A DNA stretch of 64,000 bases from Manihot esculenta (Eukaryota > Streptophyta > Magnoliopsida > Malpighiales > Euphorbiaceae), in contig NC_035168.2 in the NCBI RefSeq assembly GCF_001659605.2, positions 1,768,912 through 1,832,911 of the forward strand, written 5' to 3'. Below, in pieces: positions 49,113 to 61,352 of this stretch. The notes under the pieces were generated by a model. It worked only from the letters and a program-made list of their open reading frames with translations. It was not told where the DNA came from and did not search any database. The stretch's first letter is position 1. Every line of letters begins with the position of its first letter. Both the position numbers and the translations under genes were made by a program.

Positions 49113-49640
49113 TCTTTATTTATTTTTTTTTAATCAAAACTACGTATTATATTAATAAAATTTTATCACATTTAATTCAAATAAAATATCAATTTTAAAA
49201 TTTAATAAAAATTTATAATTATTTAATAAAAATATCATAAAATATTTTTATAAATCTCTGTATAAGATAATTTGACAAAGATACTTTTCATTTTTTCTCA
49301 TCTCTCGAATATAAATTATTAAAGTCTTCCAAATAAAATTACGAAAGAAAGTTTCTACAAGATAAAACTCGAATAAGATTTTAAAACTAAAGTCGTCATT
49401 GCGATTTTGAAAATCATAATAACTAATAAATCTCCATTGAATATTACCTTTTAAAATAACCGAATCAATAAAATTTAAAGAAAAATCCTATTTCATATTA
49501 ATGAAATGTCTAATCTCAATCATTGTCTATTAACTAAGAAGTAACCATCAAAATATAAAAAATTATGAAAAAATTTTATACGAAAACTAAGAGTTTTTAT
49601 TTTTATAAAAAATCAGATGTCTGCCTTGTAATTAGGAATC

Positions 49641-49868
49641 AAATCTTTCAATGAAATAATTGTCCGAAAATTACCGTCATAAATCTATTAAAGAGTTATG
49701 GATATTATGAAAATTACTTGGACTGTATATGAGAAATATACCCACCATACATAAATCTTTCAAAGCAATAATTATCCGAGAATTGTCATCATAAATCTAT
49801 TAAAGAGTTATAGATATTATGAAAATTGATTGGATTGTGTATGAGAAATATACCCACCATCCATAAAT
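49641..49868. repeat. 112-bp tandem duplication
   Basis: Copies start at 49641 and 49753 with AAATCTTTCA and share CATAAATCTATTAAAGAGTT and GAGAAATATACCCACCAT. The two differ at several positions. No coding content. Confidence 0.85.
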
Positions 49869-50156
49869 CATAAATGACGATCGAAATATCTTGTAACTCT
49901 TAATGGATATAACAATATTTTTTATTCGATAGTCAATTGACACATATATTTTTATGAAAAAAAGGAAAATAATAAATTAGGTTTAAAGAAAAAAAAGGAA
50001 AATAATAAATTAGGTTTAAAGAAGAGAAAGAGATGAAAGAATTGAGTCACAAAAGGACCACCAATAACATCAATATTCTTTATTTATTTAAATTCAATTA
50101 AAATTTTTAATATTTTATAAAATTAAACTCCTTAATTATTCGATAAAAATAAAACT

Positions 50157-50943
50157 AATAAATTTATTTTAACATTTGTATTTATACTTTTACATTCATG
50201 TAACCATAACTATTTATATTATTTAATTTGTATAATTTAATCATTTATACTATTATTTAATTTTGATTAAATTTGATAAATTTAAATTATTAAATATATA
50301 ATTATATAAAATTAATTATAATTTTTTTAACTGTAATTATATTAAATTAAAATCATACAAAAAATTATTTTATACAATTATATAAAATTAATTATAGTTT
50401 TTTAAACTGTAATCATACTAAATTGGAATGGAATTAAAAATTAATTTTATATAATTATGTAAAATTAATTAGAATTTTTTAAATTATAATTATATTAAAT
50501 TCAAACCTTATCAAAAAAATTAAATTTATACAATTATATAAAATTAATTTAATTCTTCAAACTATATTAAATTGAAACTGTACTGAACAATTAATTATAG
50601 TTTTTCAAACTATAATTGTATTAAATAGGAAGAATACTAAAAAATTAATTTTATACACTTATATAAAATTAATTATAGTTTTCTCAATTATAATTATACT
50701 AAACTCTAACAGTATTAAAAAATTAATTTTATATAATTATATAAAATTAATTATAATTCTTCAAACCTAATTATAGTAAATTAAAATTATATTAAAAATT
50801 TATTTTATATAATTATATATTTAATAATTTAAATCTATTAAATTTAATAATATAAATAATTAAAATTATACGAACTAAATATTATGAATGGTTATGATTA
50901 ATAAATTTAAAAGTACAAATTTGAATGTTAAAATAAATTTATT
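50157..50943. mobile_element. Inverted-repeat (MITE/foldback-like) element with internal satellite
   Basis: The left arm (50157 to about 50310) starts AATAAATTTATTTTAACATT and the right arm (about 50800 to 50943) is its imperfect reverse complement, about 140-150 bases per arm. Between them are six or so repeats of roughly 75-85 bp built on TATATAAAATTAATTATAG...AAACTATAATTATA. No target duplication could be recognised and no coding capacity is present. In such AT-rich DNA the boundaries are approximate. Confidence 0.6.
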
Positions 50944-51262
50944 TTTAAAAAATATTACTTTTTTAAAAAAATATTATTTTAATAATTATTCCTCAAAATT
51001 TATTTAGTTATTAATAAAAATATAAAAAATTAATTGAAACAAAATAAATTTATTTCATTCTTAAACAAAAATACAATACTTAATTGAACTTGTCTCCTAT
51101 CTAATTCTTCCCTCCCCCTTTTTCACTCTCCTAAAAAAAAGGGGGAAAACATGGCGCGTGATATAGAAACCGTTAATCGGCAATGAGAATCAGGTGAATG
51201 GCTACCATTTTCTCAACTTCAGAAGAGAAGAAGAAGAAGGTTATGGTTGGGGCCTCTTCTTC

Positions 51263-54001
51263 ATGGCTGCCATTAATCCGTTCACCATCTCCAATCTATC
51301 TCCCTTCTTTCCCTCTCTAAATCCATTCCGCTTCTCTTCAAAAACAAATAATTTCCCTCATCTCTCACTCGCTTCACCTTCTTTCTTTAACCCAAAACTC
51401 CGCCACAAACTCCACTATCGCTTCTCCAGCTCCACCGATCAATCCCTCCTTTCACCAGACCCTACTGTGTCTAAGCCGCAAAATACTCAACCCCTTTTCC
51501 CCGTTGGCTCTCTCGATGACTCTACTTCGTTACCAAATACCGATTCTGACTCTTTTATAGACATTGGCCAGTTATTCTATTTGCTTCGCTTGTCTGCCAA
51601 ATACACCGATGTCCATCTTGCCCGAGCTGTTCATGCTTCGTTTCTCAAGCTTGAAGAGGATACACATCTGGGTAATGCAATCCTTGTGGCTTACCTTAAG
51701 ATGGGTCGTCTTCTGGATGCTTACGGGGTCTTCCGAGGCCTATATAGCCCCGATGTGGTGTCTTACACTGCTTTGATTTCCAGTTTCGCTAAGGCGGATC
51801 AAGAGAGAGAAGCAATCGAGCTTTTCTTTAGAATGAGGAGTTCAGGTATTGAGCCTAATGATTATAGTTTTGTTGCTATTTTGAGTGCCTGTATTAGGAC
51901 TTTGGAATTGGAGTTGGGTTTGCAACTTCATGCGTTGATAATTAAGCTGGGTTACTTAGACTGTGTCATTGTTGCAAATGCTTTGATGTGTTTGTATGGT
52001 AAGAATGGGTGTCTGGATTATGCGAGTCAATTGTTTGATGAGATGCCTCAAAGAGATATTGCAACGTGGAATACTGTGATATCGAACATGGTAAACGAAT
52101 TGTCATATGAGAAAGCATTAGAACTATTTCGAGATTTGCACCGAACTACTGATTTTAAATCTGACCAATTCACTCTATCAACGGTATTGACTGCATGTGC
52201 TGGGTGCCATGCTGTGATGGGAGGTAGAGAAGTTCATGCTCATTCCATTAGAACTGGGTTTGAGCGCAACTTGAGTATTAATAATGCCATTATCAGGTTC
52301 TACACTAGATGTGGGAGTCTAAAAGATGTTTTGGCCGAGTTTGAGATGATTCCAGCAAGGGATATAATTACTTGGACAGAAATGATTACGGCGTATATGG
52401 AATTTGGATTTGTGGATATGGCTGTGGAGGTATTTGCGAAGATGCCGGAGAGGAATTCTGTTTCTTATAATGCTCTTTTGTCTGGATTCTGTAAAAACGG
52501 TGAAGGGTTGAAGGCACTTGACTTTTTTATTAAGATGGTCCAGGAAGGAGTAGAATTAACTGATTTCACTTTGACTAGTGTTATAAATGCCTGTGGGATT
52601 CTCATGGAACTTGACCTTAGTAGACAAATTCATGGGTTTATCATAAAGTTTGGTTTTGGATCAAATGCTTTCATTGAAGCTGCTTTGCTTGATATGTGCA
52701 CAAAATGTGGAAGGATGAATGATGCTGCCAAGATGTTTCACAGATGGCCATCTGATCAGGATAGCTTAATAATACGAACATCAATGCTATGTGGCTATGC
52801 TCGAAATGGGATGCCAGATGAAGCGATTTCTCTCTTCCAGCAAAGCCAATCAGAAGGGGCAATAATTATGGATGCAGTTGCATTGACTTCACTACTTGGT
52901 GTTTGTGGGACACTAGGGTTTCATGGGATGGGGAAGCAAATCCACTGTCATGCACTTAAAACTGAATTTGTAGCTGACACAGGAGTAGGAAATTCCATAA
53001 TTAGCATGTATTCCAAGTGCTTTAACATGGATGATGCTATTAAATCTTTCAACTCTATGCCAGCTCATGATATAGTTTCATGGAATTATTTGATTGCAGG
53101 CCATCTCCTTCACAGGCAGGGAGATGAGGCCTTGGTTGTCTGGTCAAAGATGGAGAAGGCATGCATAAAACCTGACACTGTCACGCTTATACTGATTATT
53201 TCTGCTTACAGACATACAAGCTCAAATTTAGTTGACAACTGTCGTAGGTTTTTTATCTCTATGAAAAATAATTATGACATAGAGCCCACATCAGAGCACT
53301 ATGCCTCTTTGGTAAGCGTTCTGGGACACTGGGGTCTCCTCGAAGAAGCGGAGGAATTGATCATTAGGATGCCCTTTGAGCCTGAGGCTTCTGTTTGGCG
53401 AGCTTTGCTTGATAGTTGTAGACTTCACTTGAATACAAGCATTGGAAAAAGGGTTGCAAAACGTATACTGGCTATGGAGCCAAAGGATCCATCCACATTT
53501 GTGCTTGTATCGAATCTGTATTCTGCCTCTGGGAGGTGGCATTGCTCAGAATTGGTTAGAGCCAATATGAGAGAAAGAGGGTTTCAGAAGCAGGCATGTC
53601 GAAGTTGGATTATTAATCAGGAAAAGGTGCATTCATTTTATGTAAGAGATAAATCACATCCCCAGGCGAAAGACATTTATAGTGGATTAGACATACTAGT
53701 TTTGGAATGCTTAAAGGCTGGATATGAACCTGATACAAGCTTTGTACTTCATGAAGTAGAGGAGCATCAAAAGAAGGATTTCTTATTTTATCACAGTGCA
53801 AAACTAGCAGCAACCTATGGACTTCTGACAACCAGACCAGGTGAACCCATTCGGATTGTGAAGAACATCCTTTTATGTGGGGATTGCCATTCATTCTTGA
53901 AATATGTTTCAGTTGTGACCAGAAGAGAGATATTCGTAAGGGATGCCTCTGGGTTTCATTGTTTTTCAAATGGTCAATGCTCATGCAAAGATTATTGGTG
54001 A
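51263..54001 (+). CDS. EMB175: Pentatricopeptide repeat protein, PLS-DYW class (EMB175-like)
   Basis: An intronless gene of 912 residues. I start at the ATG at 51263 because the upstream frame opens only with GTG. The Ser/Pro/Phe-rich first 60 residues look like an organelle transit peptide. PPR motifs fill residues of about 110-720, with typical turns such as NALMCLYGKNGCLDYA, DIVSWNYLIAG and EPNDYSFVAILSAC. E/E+ motifs follow (EASVWRALLDSCR), then a DYW deaminase domain: HSAKLAATYGLL supplies the HxE-like region (here HSAK), CGDCHSFLKYVS the zinc CxxC, and the protein ends CSCKDYW. Such proteins bind organellar RNA and specify C-to-U editing. In the HSAK step the catalytic Glu of the usual HSE-type signature is not present, so editing may need a partner. 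From memory it matches Arabidopsis At5g03800, needed for embryo development. Confidence 0.9.
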   Translation: MAAINPFTISNLSPFFPSLNPFRFSSKTNNFPHLSLASPSFFNPKLRHKLHYRFSSSTDQSLLSPDPTVSKPQNTQPLFPVGSLDDSTSLPNTDSDSFIDIGQLFYLLRLSAKYTDVHLARAVHASFLKLEEDTHLGNAILVAYLKMGRLLDAYGVFRGLYSPDVVSYTALISSFAKADQEREAIELFFRMRSSGIEPNDYSFVAILSACIRTLELELGLQLHALIIKLGYLDCVIVANALMCLYGKNGCLDYASQLFDEMPQRDIATWNTVISNMVNELSYEKALELFRDLHRTTDFKSDQFTLSTVLTACAGCHAVMGGREVHAHSIRTGFERNLSINNAIIRFYTRCGSLKDVLAEFEMIPARDIITWTEMITAYMEFGFVDMAVEVFAKMPERNSVSYNALLSGFCKNGEGLKALDFFIKMVQEGVELTDFTLTSVINACGILMELDLSRQIHGFIIKFGFGSNAFIEAALLDMCTKCGRMNDAAKMFHRWPSDQDSLIIRTSMLCGYARNGMPDEAISLFQQSQSEGAIIMDAVALTSLLGVCGTLGFHGMGKQIHCHALKTEFVADTGVGNSIISMYSKCFNMDDAIKSFNSMPAHDIVSWNYLIAGHLLHRQGDEALVVWSKMEKACIKPDTVTLILIISAYRHTSSNLVDNCRRFFISMKNNYDIEPTSEHYASLVSVLGHWGLLEEAEELIIRMPFEPEASVWRALLDSCRLHLNTSIGKRVAKRILAMEPKDPSTFVLVSNLYSASGRWHCSELVRANMRERGFQKQACRSWIINQEKVHSFYVRDKSHPQAKDIYSGLDILVLECLKAGYEPDTSFVLHEVEEHQKKDFLFYHSAKLAATYGLLTTRPGEPIRIVKNILLCGDCHSFLKYVSVVTRREIFVRDASGFHCFSNGQCSCKDYW

Positions 54002-54543
54002 TGCTTTCTTCCTATCTTCACAAAGCCCCTTATATTGGATGCTTGCCAAATGGTAAACAATTTACATTCTTTTTCCTTTCTTTCTTATCCCTTTATATTT
54101 AATCGATAGGTAGCATAGCTATTCCTTTATGTAGATATGTAATGCTTCAAATGTGACAAACCTCTTTGTTATTTTTACTTATAAAAATAGTTTAAAAAAA
54201 AGAGACACTTAAAAAAGAAGTAATTAATAATTTATACTCTTGACATTAAGTGGAATTAATTAATTAACTATTTATAATTATAAAATGATTTTATTATACT
54301 TAATACCTAACAGGACTATAATCATTAAATATAATATGAAAATGATTTAGAGCAGAAGTTGGAATAGATTATAAGATAGCAGCAAAAACCATCAAAATTT
54401 CGATATTAACTAAAGTAAGAAATTACAAATATATTCCTACCCAGAGAGAATCCTACCAAATTAAAGAGAGTTCATGTCTTATGAACTCTTAATCTACCCT
54501 AATTAATCAAAAGACAATTAATAAATAGATGCTAATGGAAATC
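54002..54543. other. Intergenic between convergent genes
   Basis: A 542-base spacer between the 3' ends of the PPR gene (plus) and the beta-galactosidase (minus). It probably contains both 3' UTRs. AT-rich, nothing else seen. Confidence 0.65.
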
Positions 54544-57500
54544 CTAACAAACAGCTTCAACAGCAAGCCTGTAAGTATCAGCCCGGCAACGTAAAGGTCC
54601 AAAAGAATCTTCAGTGACATGAAGAACGCATCTTTCCTTTCCAAGACAAGCCTGCCATAATTAATTAACAAAACCCAAATCATTAATTCATTTAGAAACA
54701 ACAATTTAAACACACAAAACTATACAATTTAACACCACAAACATATATTATCAACCTTTTGAACAACTGATAAAGTTTTCTCAGAATGGCATGTGCCAAC
54801 GTTGAAATGCCCACAGTCGCCCTCGGGTAAACCAAAGCTAGCAAATTTAATATTAGAAAATTTGCTTCCTGCATGGCAAGCTAACTCCAAAGTATGCCCT
54901 TCATAAGCATTTGCACAAACTTTACCCACAGTAACAGTTTGAAAGTTAACAGGATATGGGTTGCCTCCCAACTCTTCAAACAAAACCAGCTGATTATCGT
55001 CTGCCTTTAGCCAATCTCTGGGGACATGATAGAATCTCTGCGAAGGTTTCCCACACCCAGTGTTGCATTTTTCTGGCTTATATGCTGCTCTATAATCGCA
55101 AATCACATCACAACCTTGCTCTGAAGCTAAGTACTTTGGCCAGTACCTCCCAATACTACGCCCATTAATCCAAGCAACTCCTTTCCCCAATCCAAGCAAG
55201 TCAACCACTACAGGGTCTGATCCCATTGGACCCTTGAAGCTTGTCTGAAAACACACAAAAAGAAAACTCCATTATTAATCAATTTTCAGCACTATGAATA
55301 TAAAGATTATTACCTTGTACCAAACAAAAGGCCTATTGTTTGGAAGCTTAGAGGTTTCCCACTGACTAATATGGCGAGGTTGAACTTGGTTCAGTCCTTG
55401 ATCTTCACCGATTAATCCAGTCTTGTATACCCATCTGCTTGATGAAATATCTTTAACATCTGGTTCCCCAGTTTTACTCCTTGCAATCAATTTCACCGGA
55501 CCATGAATTCCAACTCTTACTGTGTCATAATTTTCACCATAGTTCTATGCAAATAACCCCCCCCCCCCCCCAAAAAAAAAAAAAAAAAAAAAGAGGAGTA
55601 AATAGCAGCAATTAATTAAAAATAAAATTAAAAATTAAAAAACTTACAGGTAATCCAACAGTGACACTAGCTAATGTGATTGAATTATTCCCTGGTTTCA
55701 ATTGAATGCGTTTCTCAAAAATAAATTCATAATGACCATTTTCGGCCCATTGTGATCCTGAAAGGTGATAAAAACATTCTGTTAATAATTAATACAATAA
55801 TTTCAATTAATTATTAATAATTAATCAAGTACTTACCATAGTATTTTCCATTAACAAAAGCATGAACAACATGTCCATCAGTGTGCACATGGAGAATTAT
55901 ATCCTTGTCATTCCCCCATTGAGGATCACTAGTATTATGCTCATAGCTAAAACCAAAAAAACAAAAGTATATTATTAATATGAAGTAATAATCAATAATT
56001 AATAATATGATAAATGGGTATTAGTTAAATATACTTACTTGGTCAAAAGCCACAAGTAATCACTGGATCCATTGCTTGCCCTTTTCTGATCCATGAGAAC
56101 ATTGGAAACAAAACTAAAGCTCCTATCAAGAATGCCATCTGCGTTAATATGAGGGATTTTCTCAGATTTCCATTGCCATGTCAAAGCATAAGGCTCCTGA
56201 AAATCATCTGCTTCATTTGGCCTCTTCTCCATAATACTAGTTTGTGCATTAACCTATCGACGATCATAATTAAAACCCATTAATTAGATTTCTGATTAAT
56301 TAATTAATTAATTACTGACTATATGTAATTAAATTACCTTGGCAGTGTTGTAAACTTCTGTGTAGCAGTCAGGAAGGATACTAACAGACCATGCAGGAAT
56401 AAAATAGTTACTGCCTTCAAATGTTAATGTCCTGTCGTTCTTCTCATCTGTGTTAGAGAAGAAGCAACTTCTCTTTCCTTGATGTGCGAAAATTGTGACC
56501 TAAAATATTAAAAATAAAATATATATATATATTATTAATAAAAGGAAAATGGGTTTTCCTTAATTTTCAGAAAAAAAAAACTTACATATGTGTTGTTCTG
56601 ATAATCCACGGATGTCCTCTCCCCATAAACGAGAGCTTCTTCCATTGACATTAATGTTAGATGAAGATTTTTCAGATGGCCCCATTTGGGTTGGCGAGTA
56701 TTGCCTATTTATTAATTTAATATTCCAATTTATTAAAAACAAATGAAACTTAATTAACAAAAATTAAAATTTATAAAATCTTTTCTCTTACCGTATTCAT
56801 CCAATGGTGCATCATAATCATAAGATGTAGTAATGTATGGACCACCGGCTGATTTACCAAAGTTAGTGCCACCATGATACTAAAAGAAAATAAATTGAAA
56901 AATTAATTATTTGTTTATATTATATTAAAAATTATTTTTTAAATAATAACAATAATGCTAACCATATAATAATTCTGAACAGCACCACCAAGTTGGAAGA
57001 AACGAGCAACAGCAAATGCAAGATCCTCAGCAGTCCTACGTGGAACTCTATTTCCCCAATCCATAAACCTAATTTAATTTTTCATTAAATTAATAAAAAT
57101 TAAGCCAGAAAACACAAATTAATATCAATTAATGAAGTAAATGTTAATTAACCAACCAGCCACTCCAATTCTCAGTCCATATCTTTGGAATACTGCTGTT
57201 CTTAGGTGACCATTGATCACAATAATAACCATTGCAAGCACTAAGCTGTTGAATCAAATTAATAATAATTAATTAATTAATTATATAATTAAATGTTAAA
57301 TAAGATTAATTAAGATTAAAAAGGATTAATTTTATACCATTGGTGATGGGGCATCATCTTGCTGACACATGACCCAAGGGATGCCAATTTTGAGATTATC
57401 TGCCATTTTAGCACACCAGTCCAGATACTTCTTCCCATCATCTCCATATGCCCATTGAACATTTCCATATTCATTTTCAATCTTTTATATTTTAAAAATA

Positions 57501-58410
57501 AAAAAATAAAAAAATTAGTTGCATTAATAAATAAAAATACTAAAAAGAATTAATTAAGTGAAATTTAATGAAACCTGAGCAAGGAGTATAGGTCCTCCTT
57601 GTGATGCAAAAAGCCCCTCTCGTTTCATCATGTCCACAATATATGTTGTAAATATTTGCATCTCATTCTACAATTAGCAAAATTTTAATTAAAAAAATAA
57701 TAAAATCTAATAATAATAATAATAATAAATCACCTTGAACACGTCATTATTAGTTCTCATCTTAATGCCCGGCAAACTGTGGAGCCAAATTGGAAACCCT
57801 CTGAAAAAAGAAATTAAATTAACAAAATATCTTAAATGATTTAATTTAATATAATATTTAAAAATAATAATTACCCATAATCCCATTCAGCACAAACGTA
57901 TGGTCCAATTCTAAGAATGGCATAAAGCCCTTCATCACGAATGGTCTTGATAAATCTAACCAGGTCAAGATTTTCAGCGAAATCATACTAAACAAGAAAA
58001 AGGAAAAATTAGAAATAAAATTATATTTAAGAAGAATAATAATATTTTTAAAAATAAATAAGTTAAAAACCTGACGAGGTTGAGGTTCATGAGCATTCCA
58101 AAAAACATAAGTCTCAATTGTATTGAGACCACCTTCTTTGGACTTTCTAATAAGGGATGGCCACATCTAATAAAAAAAAATAAAATTAATTAGAGAAAAT
58201 CTCATAATTAATCTGTAATTATAGGTTAATTAATTATATTTAGCTTACCCCAGGAGTGCTACGTGGATAATGGATTGATCCAGAGATTAATAATTTTCTC
58301 TGGCCGTCAATCTTAATGGCTCGATCATCATAAGTCACATCATATGCAGAAGAAAGAGAGCTACATAAAATAGATAAGCAGAAGGCTGCGAAAATGGCAG
58401 AAAAACCCAT
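54544..58410 (-). CDS. Beta-galactosidase, GH35, with C-terminal lectin domain
   Basis: Seventeen minus-strand exons: 58410-58249, 58166-58071, 57987-57875, 57800-57734, 57667-57575, 57481-57338, 57245-57157, 57068-56963, 56879-56792, 56704-56586, 56499-56338, 56253-56039, 55946-55837, 55757-55648, 55544-55314, 55244-54756, 54651-54544. They sum to 2502 nt and close on 833 residues. Residues 1-22 are a signal peptide (apoplastic enzyme). The GH35 core begins [19 protein letters not shown]; acid/base Glu lies in IENEYG and the nucleophile Glu in TENWSGW. A galactose-binding (SUEL) lectin domain with paired Cys ([20 protein letters not shown]) closes the protein, as in the BGAL7/BGAL15 group. 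It trims galactose from wall polysaccharides. All splice sites used are GT/AG and no damage is seen. Confidence 0.94.
55558..55592. repeat. Poly-C/poly-A tract in beta-galactosidase intron
   Basis: About a dozen C followed by about twenty A, eleven bases past the splice acceptor-side exon edge at 55544. Length is likely unreliable in sequencing. Confidence 0.85.
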
Positions 58411-58482
58411 TTTGTTGATTTTCTGAAGCTGAGAGTGGAAATGAAAATGAATTTATGAAGTGAATATGAGAGAAAATGGAGC

Positions 58483-58490
58483 TATTTATA
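58483..58490 (-). promoter_or_regulatory. TATA box of the beta-galactosidase gene
   Basis: TATAAATA on the minus strand, 73 bases before the start codon at 58410. Position and sequence fit a plant TATA box with a short leader of about 40-45 bases. Confidence 0.65.
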
Positions 58491-59324
58491 GCAGAAAATG
58501 AAATTAAATGGATAGGTTTCAATTAAGAAATTTTAGATTAATTATGTGATAATTATCAAGTTAATTTATTTAATATGTTTTGTTATAAGATAAGAAGGTT
58601 TAATCTCCTAACAGAAGGGGAAAATTATATTTTTTTTGTTAAATAAAAAGAAAAAATATCTTAAAAGAAAGAGAAAAATATTTAAATATTAGGTTATTGT
58701 GGTGCATAGCTCATAGTTATCCTTACCAACTTGTTAGGTTTTCAATTTTTGATCTTTCTATCCCAAAATCAAATGATATTTCCTCTCAATCTCTTCCCTC
58801 CTCAAACAATAATTATCAACAGATTTAATCCAAAAATAAGTTTAACTATTTAAAAAAATAGAGAATAATCAATAAAATTTAAAATATGATTAATTTTTAA
58901 CTTTTATGATAATTATTGATATAGTAAATTATATTAAATGAATTATAAATTTAATTGAAATATTTAATAAATTAATTAATTTAGAGGTGTCAGGATGTAA
59001 TTAGCTAATATAAAATTGTTAAAATAAGATAAACTGTAGTTTAACCACTTAACAATTATCGTATGTATGAAGAAATGTAAGCATGTTTCTGTCGGAGCTA
59101 CAATTTCTCCATATATATAATATTTATATTTTGTGTTAAAACCAAATTTATAAATTATATAATAATTTTATGACATTAAATTTTAGCCCCACACACTTTA
59201 AAATAGTTATTATTTTCACTAATTCACCGCTTCAAAACAAATCAAAGAGCATAGCGCAATATAGGGGGACAAAGTATTCTCCAATACTCCTTCTGTTCGG
59301 TAGTTGTAAATATATTATGTATTG

Positions 59325-60395
59325 GTAAAGAAAAAATAAATTATATTTTCATTTTTAAATTTTAATATAAATAATAAATCGATTTTTATATTTTTAAAAT
59401 TAAACACTTAAATTTATCCATAATCAATTCATTTAAATTGAAAAGTATTCTATTCATAATTTTGTTAATTAACTGGATATAGAGAGAATAAATATTTTAG
59501 ATATTTAAAATATTCTCATAAATACTTAAATTTTTTATCAATATAAATAAAAAATTTTATATTATATTAACTATACTTTAATTTTTAAATTTTAGTATAA
59601 TTAACGAATTGATTTTATATTTTTAAAATTAAATAATTAAATTTTTCTATATTTAATTTGTCTAAAAGTACCAGTATAATAAATATTATAAACATTAATT
59701 TAAAATTAGTGGATCAAACTTTTAAAAATATAATTTTTTTAAAATATTTTTTTAAAAAATTTACTATTTACTTAAAATTATTTGGTACCATCTACAAATA
59801 GTTGAAGTTGTAAGCAAGTTTTAAAATTGTAAGTAGTAAAATATTTTAAAGAATAGAACTTGAAGGATAAAAAATATTAAAAAATTGATTGAATGAGATA
59901 AATCGAAAAACAGCTAATGGAATTTAAATGTTTTTTAAATAAAAAATAAAATATTTAAATATTTAAATTTGAATTGACAGGAAAAATAATAGAATCCTAA
60001 ATTTTTAATATTTTTAATTTTAAAAGTGGATAATAAAGACAATTCAACGTTTTTAATTATAAAAAATAAATAAAAAAATTAGAGTTTAAATAAACTCATT
60101 ATAGAGATATTTAAGTGTGTAATTTTAAAATTATAAAAATAAAATCATTAATTATATTAAAATTTAAGAATTAAAGTATAATTTATTTATTTAAAAAAGA
60201 TAATAAAAATATTTTTTATTTTTTTAATAAAAAAAATATTTAATTTATACGAACTGATTATAAAAAATTTAAGTGTTTAATTTTAAAAATATAATTAACG
60301 TTTATAAATTTAAGTATTTAATTTTAAAAATATAAAAATTAATTTATTAATTTTACTAAAATTTAAGAAATAAAATATAATTTATTCAAAGAAAC
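59325..60395. mobile_element. AT-rich inverted-repeat element
   Basis: The left end (about 59325-59412, AAATTATATTTTCATTTTTAAATTT...) is an imperfect reverse complement of the right end (about 60305-60395). A second, inner pair of the same word family lies at about 59563-59650 and 60105-60190. This gives a nested palindrome of about 1.07 kb. No coding capacity and no clear target duplication; boundaries approximate. Confidence 0.5.
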
Positions 60396-61352
60396 TTAAA
60401 ATTCAAATTAAGCCATGGGTAGAGGTGTAGCCCACAACACGCATATATATTTATACCTTAAGAGGTTATCTTAAATGGGTAACCGCCGCTGGAGCACTTG
60501 ATAGGATCAAAATGGTTATGTTCTATGCATGTGATGTCATGCATCACGCTTATATTATTATTTTTTAACTGAATTTAGAAGGTGCAAGAATTTATTAGGT
60601 GTGGAAGAGTCCATGACCACGAATACTTGTATTTGCTGAGGAAAGACGAAATGCAGAGAGTAGCAAATAGCTACAGAAAATTGGGGTAAGAAAACAAGAG
60701 GCTTTAATGACTGCAGTTAATGAATTTACCCTTTGTTCGAATCTAATTAATGAGAGGTGAGGTGCCCAAATTCAATTCATGACATGCGGAGATGCACATC
60801 AAACATCAATTTCTCATAACAACACCTTTCTCTTTCAACACTTTGAGAAATTTTAATAACAGTTTCTTTTCAAATAATTATTTTAATATTTTTTAATTTT
60901 TTTCATCTTTTAATTAATAATTATTTATTATATTTCTCAAAGGGGTAAAAAAGTCATTCCAGCTAGGAAACTTCCATTTTCTTCATGCTGCAAGACAAGC
61001 AGTAGAAGCAGAGACTAAGGAAGCAAATACACATTCCTGTCCAAACCTTACAACACTGTTGGATTCCAAAAATTCATTATACTCTCTTAATCAAACGTAC
61101 ACCTGTACAGATGGGAGGTAGCTGGCAAGGGTAGAATTGGAAACAAGAAAATTTGCATGAAAAAGACCAATCTATAAGGCTTCACAAAGAGGACGCTTGG
61201 CGTGATGGTGCAACAACAGCTTACCAATTGTTCAACTATTTCTGCTCTTCCTTCCAGCTCATGAACAACAAAAGGAAATCGCTAAAGCTTGAAATAAACT
61301 CTTGAGGTGGTTTCAGTTTCTGACACTCGAACATAGCAGGAGAGCTCTTGAG

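Larger units (their letters stand above)
45074..51262. other. AT-rich repeat desert, no gene
   Basis: The first 150-200 bases are probably the UPL7 promoter and leader. From 45260 the sequence is overwhelmingly A+T with countless TTTAAATTTT-like words. Pieces that can be singled out: a decayed TRIM (about 46055-46225), a 42-bp tandem repeat at about 47812-47900, a 112-bp duplication (49641-49868), a 34-bp duplication at about 49960-50030, and an inverted-repeat element (50157-50943). Short open frames here have low-complexity Lys/Ile/Phe translations and are not genes. The last 150 bases precede the PPR gene. Confidence 0.65.
58411..61352. other. Intergenic between divergent genes
   Basis: A 2.9-kb spacer upstream of both the beta-galactosidase (minus) and the exostosin-family gene (plus). 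Bases 58411-58500 hold the beta-galactosidase leader and TATA box. 58560-60400 is AT-rich and includes an inverted-repeat element (59325-60395). 60420-61352 is less AT-rich and probably holds the promoter and leader of the exostosin gene. No further gene supported. Confidence 0.6.

Noticed and set aside
45260..51100. Possible organelle-derived DNA because of very high A+T
   Set aside because: No recognisable mitochondrial or plastid gene, tRNA or rRNA. The content is simple AT words and transposon fragments.
51194..51262. Longer PPR start
   Set aside because: It begins with GTG; the first in-frame ATG is 51263.
61302..61352. Longer exostosin start
   Set aside because: It begins with TTG; ATG at 61353 gives a normal type II membrane protein.
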